Of a DNA stretch of 64,000 bases, positions 1-10,105 are shown in pieces. This DNA comes from Acheta domesticus (lineage: Eukaryota; Arthropoda; Insecta; Orthoptera; Gryllidae), in the NCBI GenBank assembly GCA_031308135.1, contig JAHLJT010008756.1:101148510-101212509 (forward strand), in the 5' to 3' direction. The position numbers and the translations under genes are program-made. The notes below the pieces were generated by a model. The model searched no databases, was not told where the DNA came from, and was given only the letters and a program-made list of their open reading frames with translations. Within the stretch, counting starts at the first letter, position 1, and every line of letters begins with the position of its first letter.

Positions 1-395
1 GAAATAATGCAATTTATAAAAAGCATTTTCTCAAAACCGTTCCAAATTTTTTCTTTAAATATTTTCCGTGGCACGAAACAATGGCACGCTGAAAATAATG
101 ACGCAGGTCTCGTTTTCGTTGAACTATCTGAATTTTCGAAAATTCCATATTGGATATGATGCGGGAGGGAAATAAATTTTCAAGCGTCGGCCCAAGTGAA
201 ACACGCAGAGTGGCTACGTGAAGTAGCAGTAAAACACACGGTACGTTATCAAGATGCATCTGTGTTTGAGTCTCGGCGGGACAAAAAATTGCTGGTTGGA
301 AACATTTTTTGCGGGTTCATGTAGTTGTACTACAATATTATGAGCCGTTACAAATAATGCGATAAAGTTTGTGCTGTTGTAGTACCATTATTTTT
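1..395 (+). repeat. Family D repeat, 3' part
   Basis: The tract matches the 3' part of the family D copy at 20355-21850. Shared features are the recurrent 'tctcaaaa..cggttccaaattttttctttaaa' theme, a block ending in 'gaattttcgaaaatt', and a terminal 'aaagtttgtgctg' followed a few bases later by 'gtagtaccatta'. It is cut by the window edge at its 5' side. No coding potential is visible. Confidence 0.6.
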
Positions 396-567
396 AACTG
401 CACAGCAGCTCTGGACTTCACAACAATGTTTTCTCGTGGAGATAAGTAGACTTATTTTCAGTACTGTTGTTTTGTCGGACGGTGTTTCGGTTGGAATTTT
501 GCTACTATTAACGTAGAAAGATTTCTATTACTGTCCTCTGCTGAGTTCAAAGTGGGTGACCCTCAAG

Positions 568-800
568 TGACTCTGGCCGAGAGGTTGCAGGGCTCGAGTC
601 TCAACAGAAGCGGATTATCGACACTACCTGAATAGCTCGGTAGTGTTGGTAGGGTAGTGTATTGTTCAGTTACTGTCTAGAAGAGGATTCTAGTGGCCAG
701 CTGCTGTGATTGGTAGTTTTCCGTGGTTTCTCCGGTCAATATCAGGCGAATGCCAAAACAGTACCCCAACAAACGGGCCATGGACCGTGCGCAATCTTTC
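568..800 (+). mobile_element. SINE-1 copy 1, 5' half
   Basis: The tRNA-like start has an A-box-like 'tggccgagaggtt' near 578 and a B-box-like 'ggctcgagtctc' near 592. The SINE-1 body follows, with the block 'ggattctagtggcc' and 'tagttttccgtggtttctcc' near 712. It stops at about 800, where a second copy begins in the other orientation. Pol III transcription is inferred from the boxes only. Confidence 0.6.
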
Positions 801-802
801 CA

Positions 803-1112
803 AATCAATCTTTGATTTATTGTTAGTGATTCCGGACGCGTCAACTACTGACGTCATTAATCCCAACGTGCGGCGCATGTTTTCCAGCGGGAGGTGGCGG
901 TGATCTTCCCCCGCTGGATGGCGAGATCCAGCGTGGACCTACCGTCGAATATCGGGGTTTCCCCAACCAGGTCCAGTGGGGTACCGCCTTAGCCGGGACA
1001 AGCTTAAACTCCCGACAGGTCTTGCGGCATGTGTGATAGTGCATGACAGTGTAAGTGTGTATGTAAGGGGTGAGGATAGGACAAAGAGGAGAGGAAAAAA
1101 AATTGAAAATTC
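803..1112 (-). mobile_element. SINE-1 copy 2, 3' half, inverted relative to copy 1
   Basis: Read on the plus strand it starts with the SINE-1 tail ('gcgtcaactactgacgtcat' near 838), then the 'gctggatggcgagatccagc' block near 912 and 'actcccgacaggtct' near 1008. The tRNA-like head is missing. Together with copy 1 it forms an inverted arrangement of two partial SINEs. Confidence 0.65.
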
Positions 1113-1119
1113 TCGGGGG

Positions 1120-1405
1120 CGTCATGTAAAGTATCCTTCGAATTAAAATATCGGGTTCATATTCGGGAATATCAATTTGGAGAAAATCGGCTGAACGTTT
1201 TATCCGTTACCGTTTTTAACAGATGGACAGACAGACGACAGACAGAGAGACAGATGGACAGACGATTTGCCGTCAATAGAGTTTTCGCTATCAAGGACCT
1301 ACAAAACATGGATTCTGGCTACACCACGTGTTACATGATTTTTTTAATTTAACAACTGGATTTATACACTTTTTTGTTACAATGGCCGGCAATAAGAGAT
1401 TTTTT
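1120..1405 (-). repeat. Family D repeat, 5' part, inverted
   Basis: The reverse complement matches the 5' end of family D copies: a 'taacacgtggtgtagccag' block (1315-1340), 'attgacggcaaa', a short GACA/GACAGA run (1222-1262), 'ttcagccgattttctcc' and 'ggtactttacatga'-type sequence. It lies head to head with the plus-strand copy that follows. Confidence 0.6.
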
Positions 1406-1449
1406 CTGTGTACATTTTCGCCGTTTCTTTGCGCATTACGTATTTCCTC

Positions 1450-2165
1450 TGTATGCGAGAGAAGTAAAATAAATCTCTAATACGTGGTATTGCCACGCTT
1501 TTGGCCCACAATCCATGCTTTGTGGGTCCTTGATTCCGAAAAGTCGATGCGACAACGTCTCTGTCAGACTGTCCGTCTGTAGTCAACGCTGGCGCTAAAC
1601 CGTTCAGCCGATTTTCTTCAAAATTGATATACCCTAATCGATTTGAATGAACTCGGGACTTTGGAGTTTCAAATGGATACTGCAATTTTTCAGGGTACAC
1701 TTTACATGAAACATTAAATCATTTTCAAAATAGCCTCAAAAATGGCACCAAATTATTTAATCAAACTTTGTTTTCGGATAGTGTAAAAGATGCTTAAAAA
1801 TCGTGCAGGTCTAATGTTTGTTGAAACCTCAGATTTTTTAAAAATGCAAAAGTGCATTTTTCTACAACTATAATATTGAATATTGAAATTTTTTTCCTTA
1901 ATGAAATCTGTTTCCTAAATCTCATTATATCTTTCAATAAATTTCATGTTAAAATTTTTCAAAAATATGAATAGTTTTCGTGTAGTTTGGCGCAAAATAA
2001 GGCAACTTAAAAAAAGAACATTTTTTTCTCAAAAACCGTTTCGTTTTTTCCACATAGAAGGGATGCTTAAAATGACGCGATCTCATTTCGTTGAAATTTC
2101 TGAATTTTTCGGAATTGCCACATTGAGAAAATAATGAGGAAAGTTTGTGCTGCACTAGCTTCACT
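1450..2165 (+). repeat. Family D repeat, plus orientation
   Basis: It begins near 'tctctaatacgtggt' (1475) and runs through 'gtccgtctgtagtcaacgc', 'ccgttcagccgattttctt' and 'ggtacactttacatga'. It ends with 'aaagtttgtgctgcactag' (2140-2158), the family's recurrent 3' terminus. It is shorter than the copy at 20355 because central sequence is missing. Confidence 0.6.
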
Positions 2166-2393
2166 CAGTTTCTGCTTTGGTCTAACACTCTCACCTTTTC
2201 TCTGAGCCAAAAGAAAGTCTTCCCTTGAGCTTCCGTCTACAGCGCGGTCACTTCAACCGCAAAAGGTGCCAGCGTTAAACGCACACTGCATAGCTTGCCA
2301 TGTCTGAGCAGGCCAGAAAAGGGTTTTATACTTTCACGCTGCCCCTAAAAGCGAGCAGATGAAGCGCCGAGTAGACAGAATACGCAGCGTATG

Positions 2394-2493
2394 NNNNNNN
2401 NNNNNNNNNNNNNNNNNNNNNNNNNNNNNNNNNNNNNNNNNNNNNNNNNNNNNNNNNNNNNNNNNNNNNNNNNNNNNNNNNNNNNNNNNNNNN
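2394..2493. other. Assembly gap (100 N)
   Basis: One hundred undetermined bases. The right flank is the middle of a SINE-1 copy, so the gap lies in or beside a repeat. The frame that reads through it is not a gene. Confidence 0.99.
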
Positions 2494-2690
2494 GATCCGG
2501 CGCGAACCTACCTGCCCGCTAGCGGGATTTTCCTCATCCAGGTATATCCCACCGTCTCAGTCCGGACAATATCAAGTCCTCCATTGGTCTTCCGAGATGT
2601 GTGGTAGTGCAATGCATGTAAATGTAACTGTGTGTGTAAGAAAGGGGTGAGTTTAGGAGTAGAAAGTGTCAGAAGAACTGCAGTGACAAT
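2494..2690 (-). mobile_element. SINE-1 copy 3, truncated by gap
   Basis: The plus-strand reading enters at 'gatccggcgcgaacctacc', the SINE-1 middle block, and continues through 'gtggtagtgcaatgcatgt' and 'gtgtgtgtaagaaaggggtg'. The tail is lost in the gap. The head side ends in unrelated sequence near 2690. Confidence 0.6.
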
Positions 2691-2918
2691 AGTTGGGCCG
2701 GGGAGAGACTATCAGAAATTTATATTAATTCAAGGAGAAATTGTTCAACGTACTAAATAGAATCTACGCAGCTTCTAACTTCTTTCTTCTAAATAATCTT
2801 CCTAAGAACTGAATGTTAACAATTCCCAGAATTGGACCATCCGCTTCCAATAAGGGAATTTGACACTCCCTGAAACGAGCAAATGATTTTCACTTACCTC
2901 CGGAGATGAAGGGCGCTA

Positions 2919-3645
2919 TGATTGATTCGCTCGTGTTTCCGGGCGCGTCAACTTCGTAGGTTATTATTCCTGTAAGTGTAGTGCGTGTTTTTTTGTTTTT
3001 TTTTTCGGGAGTCGGCGGTGATCTTTTCCCCGCTGGATGGCGAGATCTGGCGCCGACCTACCTTCGACTGGCGGGGTTTTCCCTTCAACCAGGTATCTCC
3101 CACCAACGGGGCACTACCCCAGCCGGGGTAAGCTGTAAGCTCCCGACCGGTCTCCCGGCATATGTGGTAATGTAGTGCATGTTAGTGTGTGTGTAAGAGG
3201 AGAGGACAAGGAAGAGGAAGGTAAGGTCGCGCGCGGTCTGTGGCCCGTTTGTTATACTGCGATTTTCGTAACTGCCCCTGACATGAATCAGCTGTTGACG
3301 GTTTCATCCAATCGGGAGCTTGAACATCACCATATAGTGACGTCACTGTCACGAAATATAAGCTCCCGATTGGATGGCAGCGAAACAGCTGATTCCTGTC
3401 AGGGGCAACGTTACGAAAATCGCAGTTTAGGGTACTACTCCGGCATTCGCATGGTGTTGATCGGAGAAACCACGGAAACTACCGATCAGAGCTGCCAACC
3501 GCTAGAATTCTCCTCCAGAGACTGAATTCGACTTAGCTGACAAGCTAGTGTCGAAAGTCCTACCGCCGTCGGGACTCGAACCTAGGACCTCCCATTCAGA
3601 GGGACTGCAGTGGCATCAGTTGATGCCCTGAGCCATCTCTCCCGG
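2919..3645 (-). mobile_element. SINE-1 copy 4, full length, split by a MITE
   Basis: On the minus strand the tRNA-like head lies at 3645-3550 with an A box 'tggctcagggc' and a B box 'ggttcgagtccc'. The SINE-1 body and the tail 'gttgacgcg...' follow, down to about 2919. Removing the 173-bp foldback at 3255-3427 and one TA rejoins a continuous body that matches the uninterrupted copy at 28198-28741. It is about 550 bp without the insert, long for a SINE. Its head is related to tRNA but is not a functional tRNA. Confidence 0.75.
3255..3427. mobile_element. Foldback MITE (TA duplication), inside SINE-1
   Basis: Nearly the whole element is an inverted repeat of about 70-bp arms. The left arm starts 'tactgcgattttcgta' and the right arm reads back as 'aactgcgattttcgta'. 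Arms include 'gcccctgaca' and 'atccaatcgggagctt', around a loop near 3320-3355. TA flanks both sides (3253-3254 and 3428-3429), and the SINE-1 target has a single TA there. TA duplication and no coding capacity suggest a non-autonomous Tc1/mariner-type MITE. Confidence 0.75.
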
Positions 3646-3860
3646 TAGGGGCGTTACGACAAGGAGGGGCGCGGATGAGGGGAAGCGGGCGGGTGCGCGC
3701 AGGCTGTTCGGCCGGAGGGCTCCGAGGCGCGCGCCGCTTTGTTGACGCAGCCTCCGTCGCTGCGTTGCCGCATCCACGGGGGCAGCAACACGGGCTCGCC
3801 CACTGCAACGCAAGCCACAGCTGTCATAACACGCGCCCTGTCGGGGGCGAGTTGAAACGC
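3646..3860. other. CpG-rich patch
   Basis: A short stretch dense in CpG, with runs such as 'gaggcgcgcgccg'. Open frames occur on both strands because stops are rare in such sequence. I see no splice-bounded exon and no protein I recognise. Confidence 0.5.
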
Positions 3861-5369
3861 TGCGTTTAGTTTAAATCAGGTACGTCAAGGTCGCGGGCAA
3901 GGTAACAAGCTTACTAGAGCTCACGGACACTGCATCCAGAGAAATTGGCGCGAGCTTTAAAAGTAAGGACTGTACAAATACCTCCGGAGTCGCGGTACGT
4001 GATTGGATACCTGGTCCATGACAGTCTTTGAAAGAAACTTCTTCCAAAGTAACTACTTGAGAGTTACTGTGAAAAATTTAGCTATATTCATTCCCATTTG
4101 CTCTTTAAGGCTAAGAAGTTATCCATTAAAATGAAATAATACATCAGTCCGATTTCAAATTCGCAATTAAGAGTAAAATTTAAAAAATTTGAATCAAAAC
4201 AATCTTGACTTTGTAATCCTGTTTATTTAAGAGTGATATAAAAGTATGAACTTTCTTTACAATTACTCTAGAATTAATTCATTTCTGTACGTTATTGGAT
4301 GTAGTAATGACGCCAATTTCATAATCCGTGAGAGAATATTATTCTCGCACGACTGTCAACCAATTACATTCATCTGAGTTCATTATACATGACAGACGGT
4401 TCTCGCAATCGCCTACAGAGGCGTTGCGTGCTCTGCCGCGGCAGGACACAACTGTCTTAAGGCAGGTGAACCACGAAACAATATGTGAGTTCCTGTTTGG
4501 TAGGGTAAGAAAACATTGAGTGTTCTACAGCCATTCTGTAAGGTTAAGGCGTCCATTTAGTATTTTTAAAATATCAATTTCAAAGTCGTGGAGAAAATAG
4601 TCTTCTACTCGCGCAGAATGACTATTATTCTCTTGCAGAAATTCCGACACTCACTCCTACGTCGCTCGTGTCGTAAACATCAACTCGTGAATAATAGCTA
4701 TCATTCTACGCTCGTTGAAGAATATATTATTCTACGTTCAGATTAAAAAAATAACAGACAAATATTCTTCTCTGTTAAAAGCGCTGTCCGTCCGCAAGCG
4801 AGAATTGTTAACTTAGGGAGACTTGCTAATTTATTTCACATAATTGCTAAATGAAATAAATAACTGAATGATTTTGTGATACAACACAAAATGAAAATAA
4901 GGAACGAATTCGCCATTCAAACATATTCCTGTCACATAGCAAATATGTTTATATAAGGAAGAATTTAGTAAAAAAATAAACATTAAATAGTACTATGTAG
5001 TGAAAGATAAAAACATACTTGTAATACAATTTTCGGTTATTTGATAGAAAAAAACTGGCAAACATATTTTCGTATGAAGCCCTCCTTTATATGAGTTCTC
5101 ATTCTTAACAGAACCACAGAGCTATGATGGAAAAAGGAGATACTAAACTAGTAGTTAAAATCGTTCCTGTTAGAATGTTTGTGATGTATGAACAGATACT
5201 AAAGGGGCTCATATTATATGCACAGCTCATATTACCACCTTTATGTCTACTTCGTAAGAAGAGAAAGTTATGAAATCTCGCACCGGAGAACTGCAAAATT
5301 TCTGAACAAAAACTCGTATTTATGGGCCCTGGTAACAGAAAAGTGGGGATATCCTACTGCTATATATAC
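3861..5369. other. AT-rich, no gene seen
   Basis: Mostly AT-rich single-copy-looking DNA. Small palindromes such as 'gagaatattattctc' (near 4333) and related 'attattctc' pieces recur at about 4600-4730. No exon, RNA gene or transposon end was recognised. Confidence 0.5.
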
Positions 5370-5625
5370 CTAGTAAATTACTTCCTCTAATACATTGTGT
5401 TACCAGAATCCAAGATTTAGTGGGTTCTTGATAAGGAAATATCTATTGACGGCAAAACGTCTGTCGGTTCGTCCGTCCGTCCGCCCGCCCGCCCGCCCGC
5501 CCGTCCATTCGCCCCGTCCGCCCGCCGCCTTCTGTCTGTCTATGGTCAACGCTAACGCCTCAGCTGTTCAGGCGATTTTGTCCAAAATTGACAATCCCCG
5601 ATCCGTAAATACCCAATGCTAAGCA
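5370..5625 (+). repeat. Family D repeat, 5' part, with TCCG/CCGC microsatellite
   Basis: It matches the family D 5' block: 'tctaatacattgtgttacc' (5387), 'tattgacggcaaaacgtct' and 'tcagctgttcaggcgatttt'. The internal simple repeat, GTCC/GCCC units at 5466-5525, is expanded relative to other copies. The downstream part of family D is missing. Confidence 0.6.
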
Positions 5626-7945
5626 ATAATATATTCAAATTAAACCAATCCGAGATGTCTATCGCCACATGTTTATCACTTTGTTACCTTTTGCACTCCC
5701 CTCTGATCACTCTGTTTACCTTTTTAAGGTAAAGATAGACATTGTTTAAGGTCCATAATGGCTTGTGAGCATCAAATATAATATTACAATGTGTCGTTTT
5801 GGTTATGTTTAACACTCTGAAAACAGAATCTATTATTAAAGATTCTAGTGCCGAAAAACAATAAAAGAAACAGAGAAAGTATGAGAAGGAATTTCAAGAA
5901 TTTTGTAGAAGAGAGAAAGTGCAAATGAACAGCACAAACTACAAATGAAGAAATTACACATATTTTAGACAATTAACATGCGAAGATTAGATAGCGAAAA
6001 ATGCAAAGAATATGCTATCAAAACGTTAAAATAAAAATTCTCCAGGAAAATTCTTTAATGAGTACACACGTGTGTTCAATACTTTCGAAATTGACGAATC
6101 CCGCTGCTAATTAAGCTTATACATCTTCCATTTCAAATACTTCCACGGAATACCAAGACATGGAAAAATTAACTTCCTACAATTTTAAAAATGGTGTTTT
6201 CAACAAATGTTCTTGTTCGTAGCTTTGTTATAATTGTTTCTTGAAAGTTTTATTACCATAAAATTCGAATCATATTTCAAATCACTTTCTACATTAAACT
6301 GTTATCCATATTTTACTTGATTACCAGTTAATCCATGAGGCAGTGACAACTCGGAGCTGAATAAAAGATTTACATTTTCCGATAGAATTTTTTTTAATAT
6401 TATTTATTTCCTGTTCAATTTTTATACAAATTTTTCAGGATGGTTGAAAACATTACAATATCATAAAATTGTATAGCAATTTTGAATAATATTTCTCTTT
6501 TTCGTAATTTCTGTGATTTAATTATCCATTCGACCCATCTAATGTGTTAATTCGTAAAATAGTCACACTAAATATCACTGGAAGTGCCTGTGATATTACT
6601 TATGAAAATATTAAAACAGTTGAATGATACTACATGTTTTCTTATGAAGGGAATTACTAGAGAGAATTTTGAAAAGGAAGTATGAAAAGACAAACCGTGT
6701 CAAGTTGATATCTAGTTAATTAGTAAATAAGTATATATTAGTCATTAAAATTAAGTAAATATTAAAATTTCAAATGTATCACTGGTGTTAACTGGTTCTA
6801 ATGATCAAGAGTGACAAAAACCGCTCGATGATCGCTGCTCGATCATAAGAACCCTTGGTGCATAAATTTCTATTTGATGTAAACATGTTTCAAGTTTTCG
6901 CTGAATTTGAAATGCATTTATCATCTAATAATTGATGCGTTAGAACGGACGTATATTTTATAAGAGTTAATTTAACATTAATAATTATTATAAAATAAAA
7001 TATCTATCACAAAATTTCTATTTTTCGAGTCATGCCAATGTTCCTGGCTATGAACTGAAATGACTACTGTACATTCCCTATGAAAACTTTTTAACAAGAT
7101 CTTGGGGAACAAAAAAACGAAGGTATTTTCTCCTGCAGGAACTTCTTTCGGCAAGAAAAAAATCACAAAAAACTACTTCTGACATCACATTTACTCTTAG
7201 CAGTCGGGTGTGTGCGTGAAATCAAGTATCAGACTCTCCCTCTTGGAAATTAAATTCTATCCGCTGATTTGGCAATTTAAAATCCTTGTACCCATCTTGC
7301 GAACATGAACGTCTTGTGATCTTCAAAGAGTGCATTTCTCACTCCCCTAGCGTCTTGATTCTAAGAATCGATTGGATTCGATGTGAATGCCACGGAAAAC
7401 GTGATTGTTTTCACCTTCTGGCTGTCGCGTGAAAGGTCAAAGAAAAATGGGCAATCCGTAACTCACAATATCATTGACATCACTATCATTAATATATAAT
7501 TGCTCAGAAAAGCAAAATTTCCGATATTTGGATCATTACATTCTGTAATCCGTGGTCCTTCAAGAGAAACAAATCATTTCTGAATAAATCTCATAGCTTT
7601 TCGTAGAGATATGAAAAGGAAATTCAAGGACTTCAGGTATTAATTATTTAGAGTAAAAGGCAGCTGATATCTAAACAAACATTGAGACGCACCCTTTAAC
7701 ATCTTCCTTTAATGATCTCGTAATTTGAGTGGATTTGAGTTTGCGACGTCACATAAAATATTAAATGGAAGAATCAACTCTAATTATTTGTTTGATTGCT
7801 TTTTATTTATTACTACTTCTAAATACAATACTTACCAAACTATACCAAACATGATTATTTTACTAGAATACATAAATATATAAAACTTGCTTCCTCTTGC
7901 GAATCATTTGATATGTTGACAAATTTATATTATTCTAAAAGAGAA
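5626..7945. other. AT-rich, no gene seen
   Basis: About 2.3 kb of AT-rich DNA. I found no convincing exon, tRNA, transposon end or tandem array. Short open frames have no recognisable domains. Confidence 0.5.
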
Positions 7946-8640
7946 TGTGTAAAGAAAAACGCATAGTGCCGATCTCCGGTGGCCGAGATCGCTAAGCCAG
8001 TAGTGTCGCGATCTCGGACCAAAGGATCGCCGTTCGAGTCCCGTCTCGGACATGGTTGTATTTGTGTTCATTTCACCCTCTATCATCACCACATATCGTG
8101 TCATCTTTACAGTTACCATAACGTTAAACACAATAGTGGTCGCTAATGGCCTAGATGCTGATGCGACCTTAAATAACGAAAAAAAAGCGCATAGTGATTT
8201 AGAGCAGCTACAAATAATGAGTTCCCAAGACCCCTCTTGAGGAACGCCAGTGTGAAGGGTACCTCCAGCCACCTCCTCTACCCGCACCCTCGGTTGCCAG
8301 TGTCGTTGACCACGACAAGCTCCACTTCGGGGATCGAGAATCGCGATTTCGAGTCCTCCCTCGGGCATTGTTGTATTTGTGTCATTTCACCCCCTATCAT
8401 CGCCACATATAGTGTCATCTTAACAGTTACCATAACGTTAAACTCAATAGTGGTCGCCAATGGCCTAGATGTTGATGCGACCTTAAATAACGAAGAAAAA
8501 CCGCATAGTGATTTAGAGTAGCTGCAAATAATGTGTTTCCAAGAACCCTCTTGAGGAACGCCAGTGGGAAGGGTACCTCCAGCCACCTCCAGTGCCAGTG
8601 TCGTTGACCGCGACGAGCTCCACTTCGCCCAGAGCGTGGG
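7946..8640 (+). mobile_element. SINE-4, tandemly duplicated (period about 315 bp)
   Basis: A tRNA-like head at 7978-8046 has an A-box-like 'tggccgagatcgc' and a B box 'cgttcgagtcccg'. The body is 'tgtatttgtgt..catttcaccc', 'gttaccataacgtta', 'atggcctagatg' and 'gcgaccttaaataacga'. The body starts at 8057 and again at 8372, 315 bp apart and about 90% alike by eye. A third head fragment starts near 8593. Sequence before the first head ('aaagaaaaacgcatagtg', 7951) resembles the body's own tail, so the structure is tail-head-body-head-body-head, a concatenated SINE. Confidence 0.6.
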
Positions 8641-8850
8641 TGCGCTGGCGTGCGGGCGCGTGACGCGACAGTCGCCAGGCAGCTGATAGGCGGCGGCGGC
8701 CGCTGCGGTCGATCGCTGCGCCCGTGACCCCGCTGCGCAGCGGATCGAGTCGCCAGCGGCCGCGCAGTGCTGCGCAGCGCTTCGCACACCGCGTGCGGGG
8801 CGGCCCGCGAGTTGGCAAGCGCCGCCGCCGCCGCCGCCGCTGCTGCTGGC
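8610..8850. other. CpG-rich patch with (CCG)n/(CTG)n
   Basis: Very CpG-dense sequence ending in seven or so CCG and three CTG triplets (8818-8848). It joins SINE-4 on the left and the degenerate satellite on the right. Open frames on both strands are explained by base composition. Confidence 0.55.
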
Positions 8851-10105
8851 GCACCCCGTCAAAATGCGGAAACGGCGCCCGGTACTGTCGTGGAGGGGAG
8901 TGACAATGGTAGAAAGGAAAAGTGTGGCACCACATCTTCTTCTTGGGTTTTTTTTCCACCTTCTGGCGATGCCTATTTCGGCTATCCGCGTCGGGTATCT
9001 ATTCTGTTTCTCATGAGGACCCATGTTAACCTTTATTCTAGAAGCACACGTGCGGGCTCCTCGGTCTGTTGTCAGCATACTCACAAGGCCTTCCGCGAGA
9101 AAACACTTTCATGAAAGACAAGGCATAAACAACCATGCCTACGGCGGGACTCACACCCGCGACCCTTCGAACCGAGGCGCTAAGTCGGCACACGCTCCAG
9201 CCACCTCGGCCATCCAGGTCGGCAAAATTATGTCACGACGTAATAAATTATATTGTGATGTAACGAAATAAGGAGACATTAAAACGGTAAGCAATTTGAA
9301 ACAATTCTTCCCTTTTAAAGACTCAGTGTACAATATAAAGCATTTCAAGTAAAACTTTCTTGAATAAGTTTTTGTATATAAGTTTATAAGATTTTTCGGC
9401 AATCTGATCCTTGATAGATGATTCTATGACTTCATTATTTGCACGAATTCTCGATAAAAGGTTTTTGCTCCAGCTGCATCGCACTAAAATGTGCGAACAA
9501 TGGCGGACGATGAATGAAATCACTGCTGTGGAGGTGACAATGGCAGACAAAGGAAAATTACGTCACGAGATCGTTAATTATGTCACGACGTTACGAAATA
9601 AGAAGGCATTGAAAAGGCAAGTATCTTCATCCAGATCTTCCCTTTTAATAATCCGCCTGCAATATAAAACAGTCCAAGAAACTTTCGTGGATGATTTTTG
9701 TTTGTTTTTTGCCAATCTTCTCCAAAGTAGGTGATTCTTTTACTTCATTATTTGTATGACTTATACCTAAAATACACTTGTTGCTGCCGCCTCAACGCGT
9801 TAAAATGCGGAAACTACCGCCGGCGATGAATGAAAGCATTACCGTGGGAAGGCGAGGGAATGTCAGAAAGGAAAATTATGTCATGTCATAACGAAGTAAG
9901 GAGATTTTGGAAAGGTCAGCACCTTCATCCAATTGTTACCTTCTAAGGAGCAGTATGCAGTATAAAGCAGTTCAAATAAAACGTTCTTGGATAACTTTTG
10001 TTTACATTTTTCGCCAAACTCCTTCTTAGTAGATAACTCTCTTACTTCATTATTACTTATATGAGCTCCATAAAATGCTCTTGCTACTTGCATTACCACA
10101 ATCAA
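8838..10105. repeat. Degenerate tandem array, period about 315 bp
   Basis: Three to four diverged units. Anchor words recur in order: 'aaaatgcggaaac' at 8861 and 9805 with 'aaaatgtgcgaac' at 9486; 'acgaaataaggagacatt' at 9263 with related words at 9585 and 9892; 'acttcattattt' at 9428, 9741 and 10048. Spacings are about 307-322 bp. The first unit is interrupted by a SINE at 8922-9223. The units read through open frames in places, but the frames disagree between units, so this is non-coding. Confidence 0.65.
8922..9223 (-). mobile_element. SINE-5 inserted in the satellite
   Basis: The minus-strand head at 9222-9132 is tRNA-like, with an A box 'tggccgaggtgg' and a B-box-like 'gggtgtgagtcccg'. 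The body runs down to about 8922. The satellite word 'ggaaaattatgtcac' found intact at 9552-9566 is split here: 'ggaaaa' ends at 8921 and 'aaaattatgtcac' resumes at 9224. This gives a four-base AAAA duplication and fixes the element at about 302 bp. It is the only copy in the window. Confidence 0.6.

Noticed and set aside
2359..2607. Frame across the 100-N gap
   Set aside because: It bridges undetermined bases and enters a SINE-1 copy in antisense.
3550..3645. A tRNA gene on the minus strand
   Set aside because: A and B boxes are present, but the sequence is the head of SINE-1, repeated many times with the same body.
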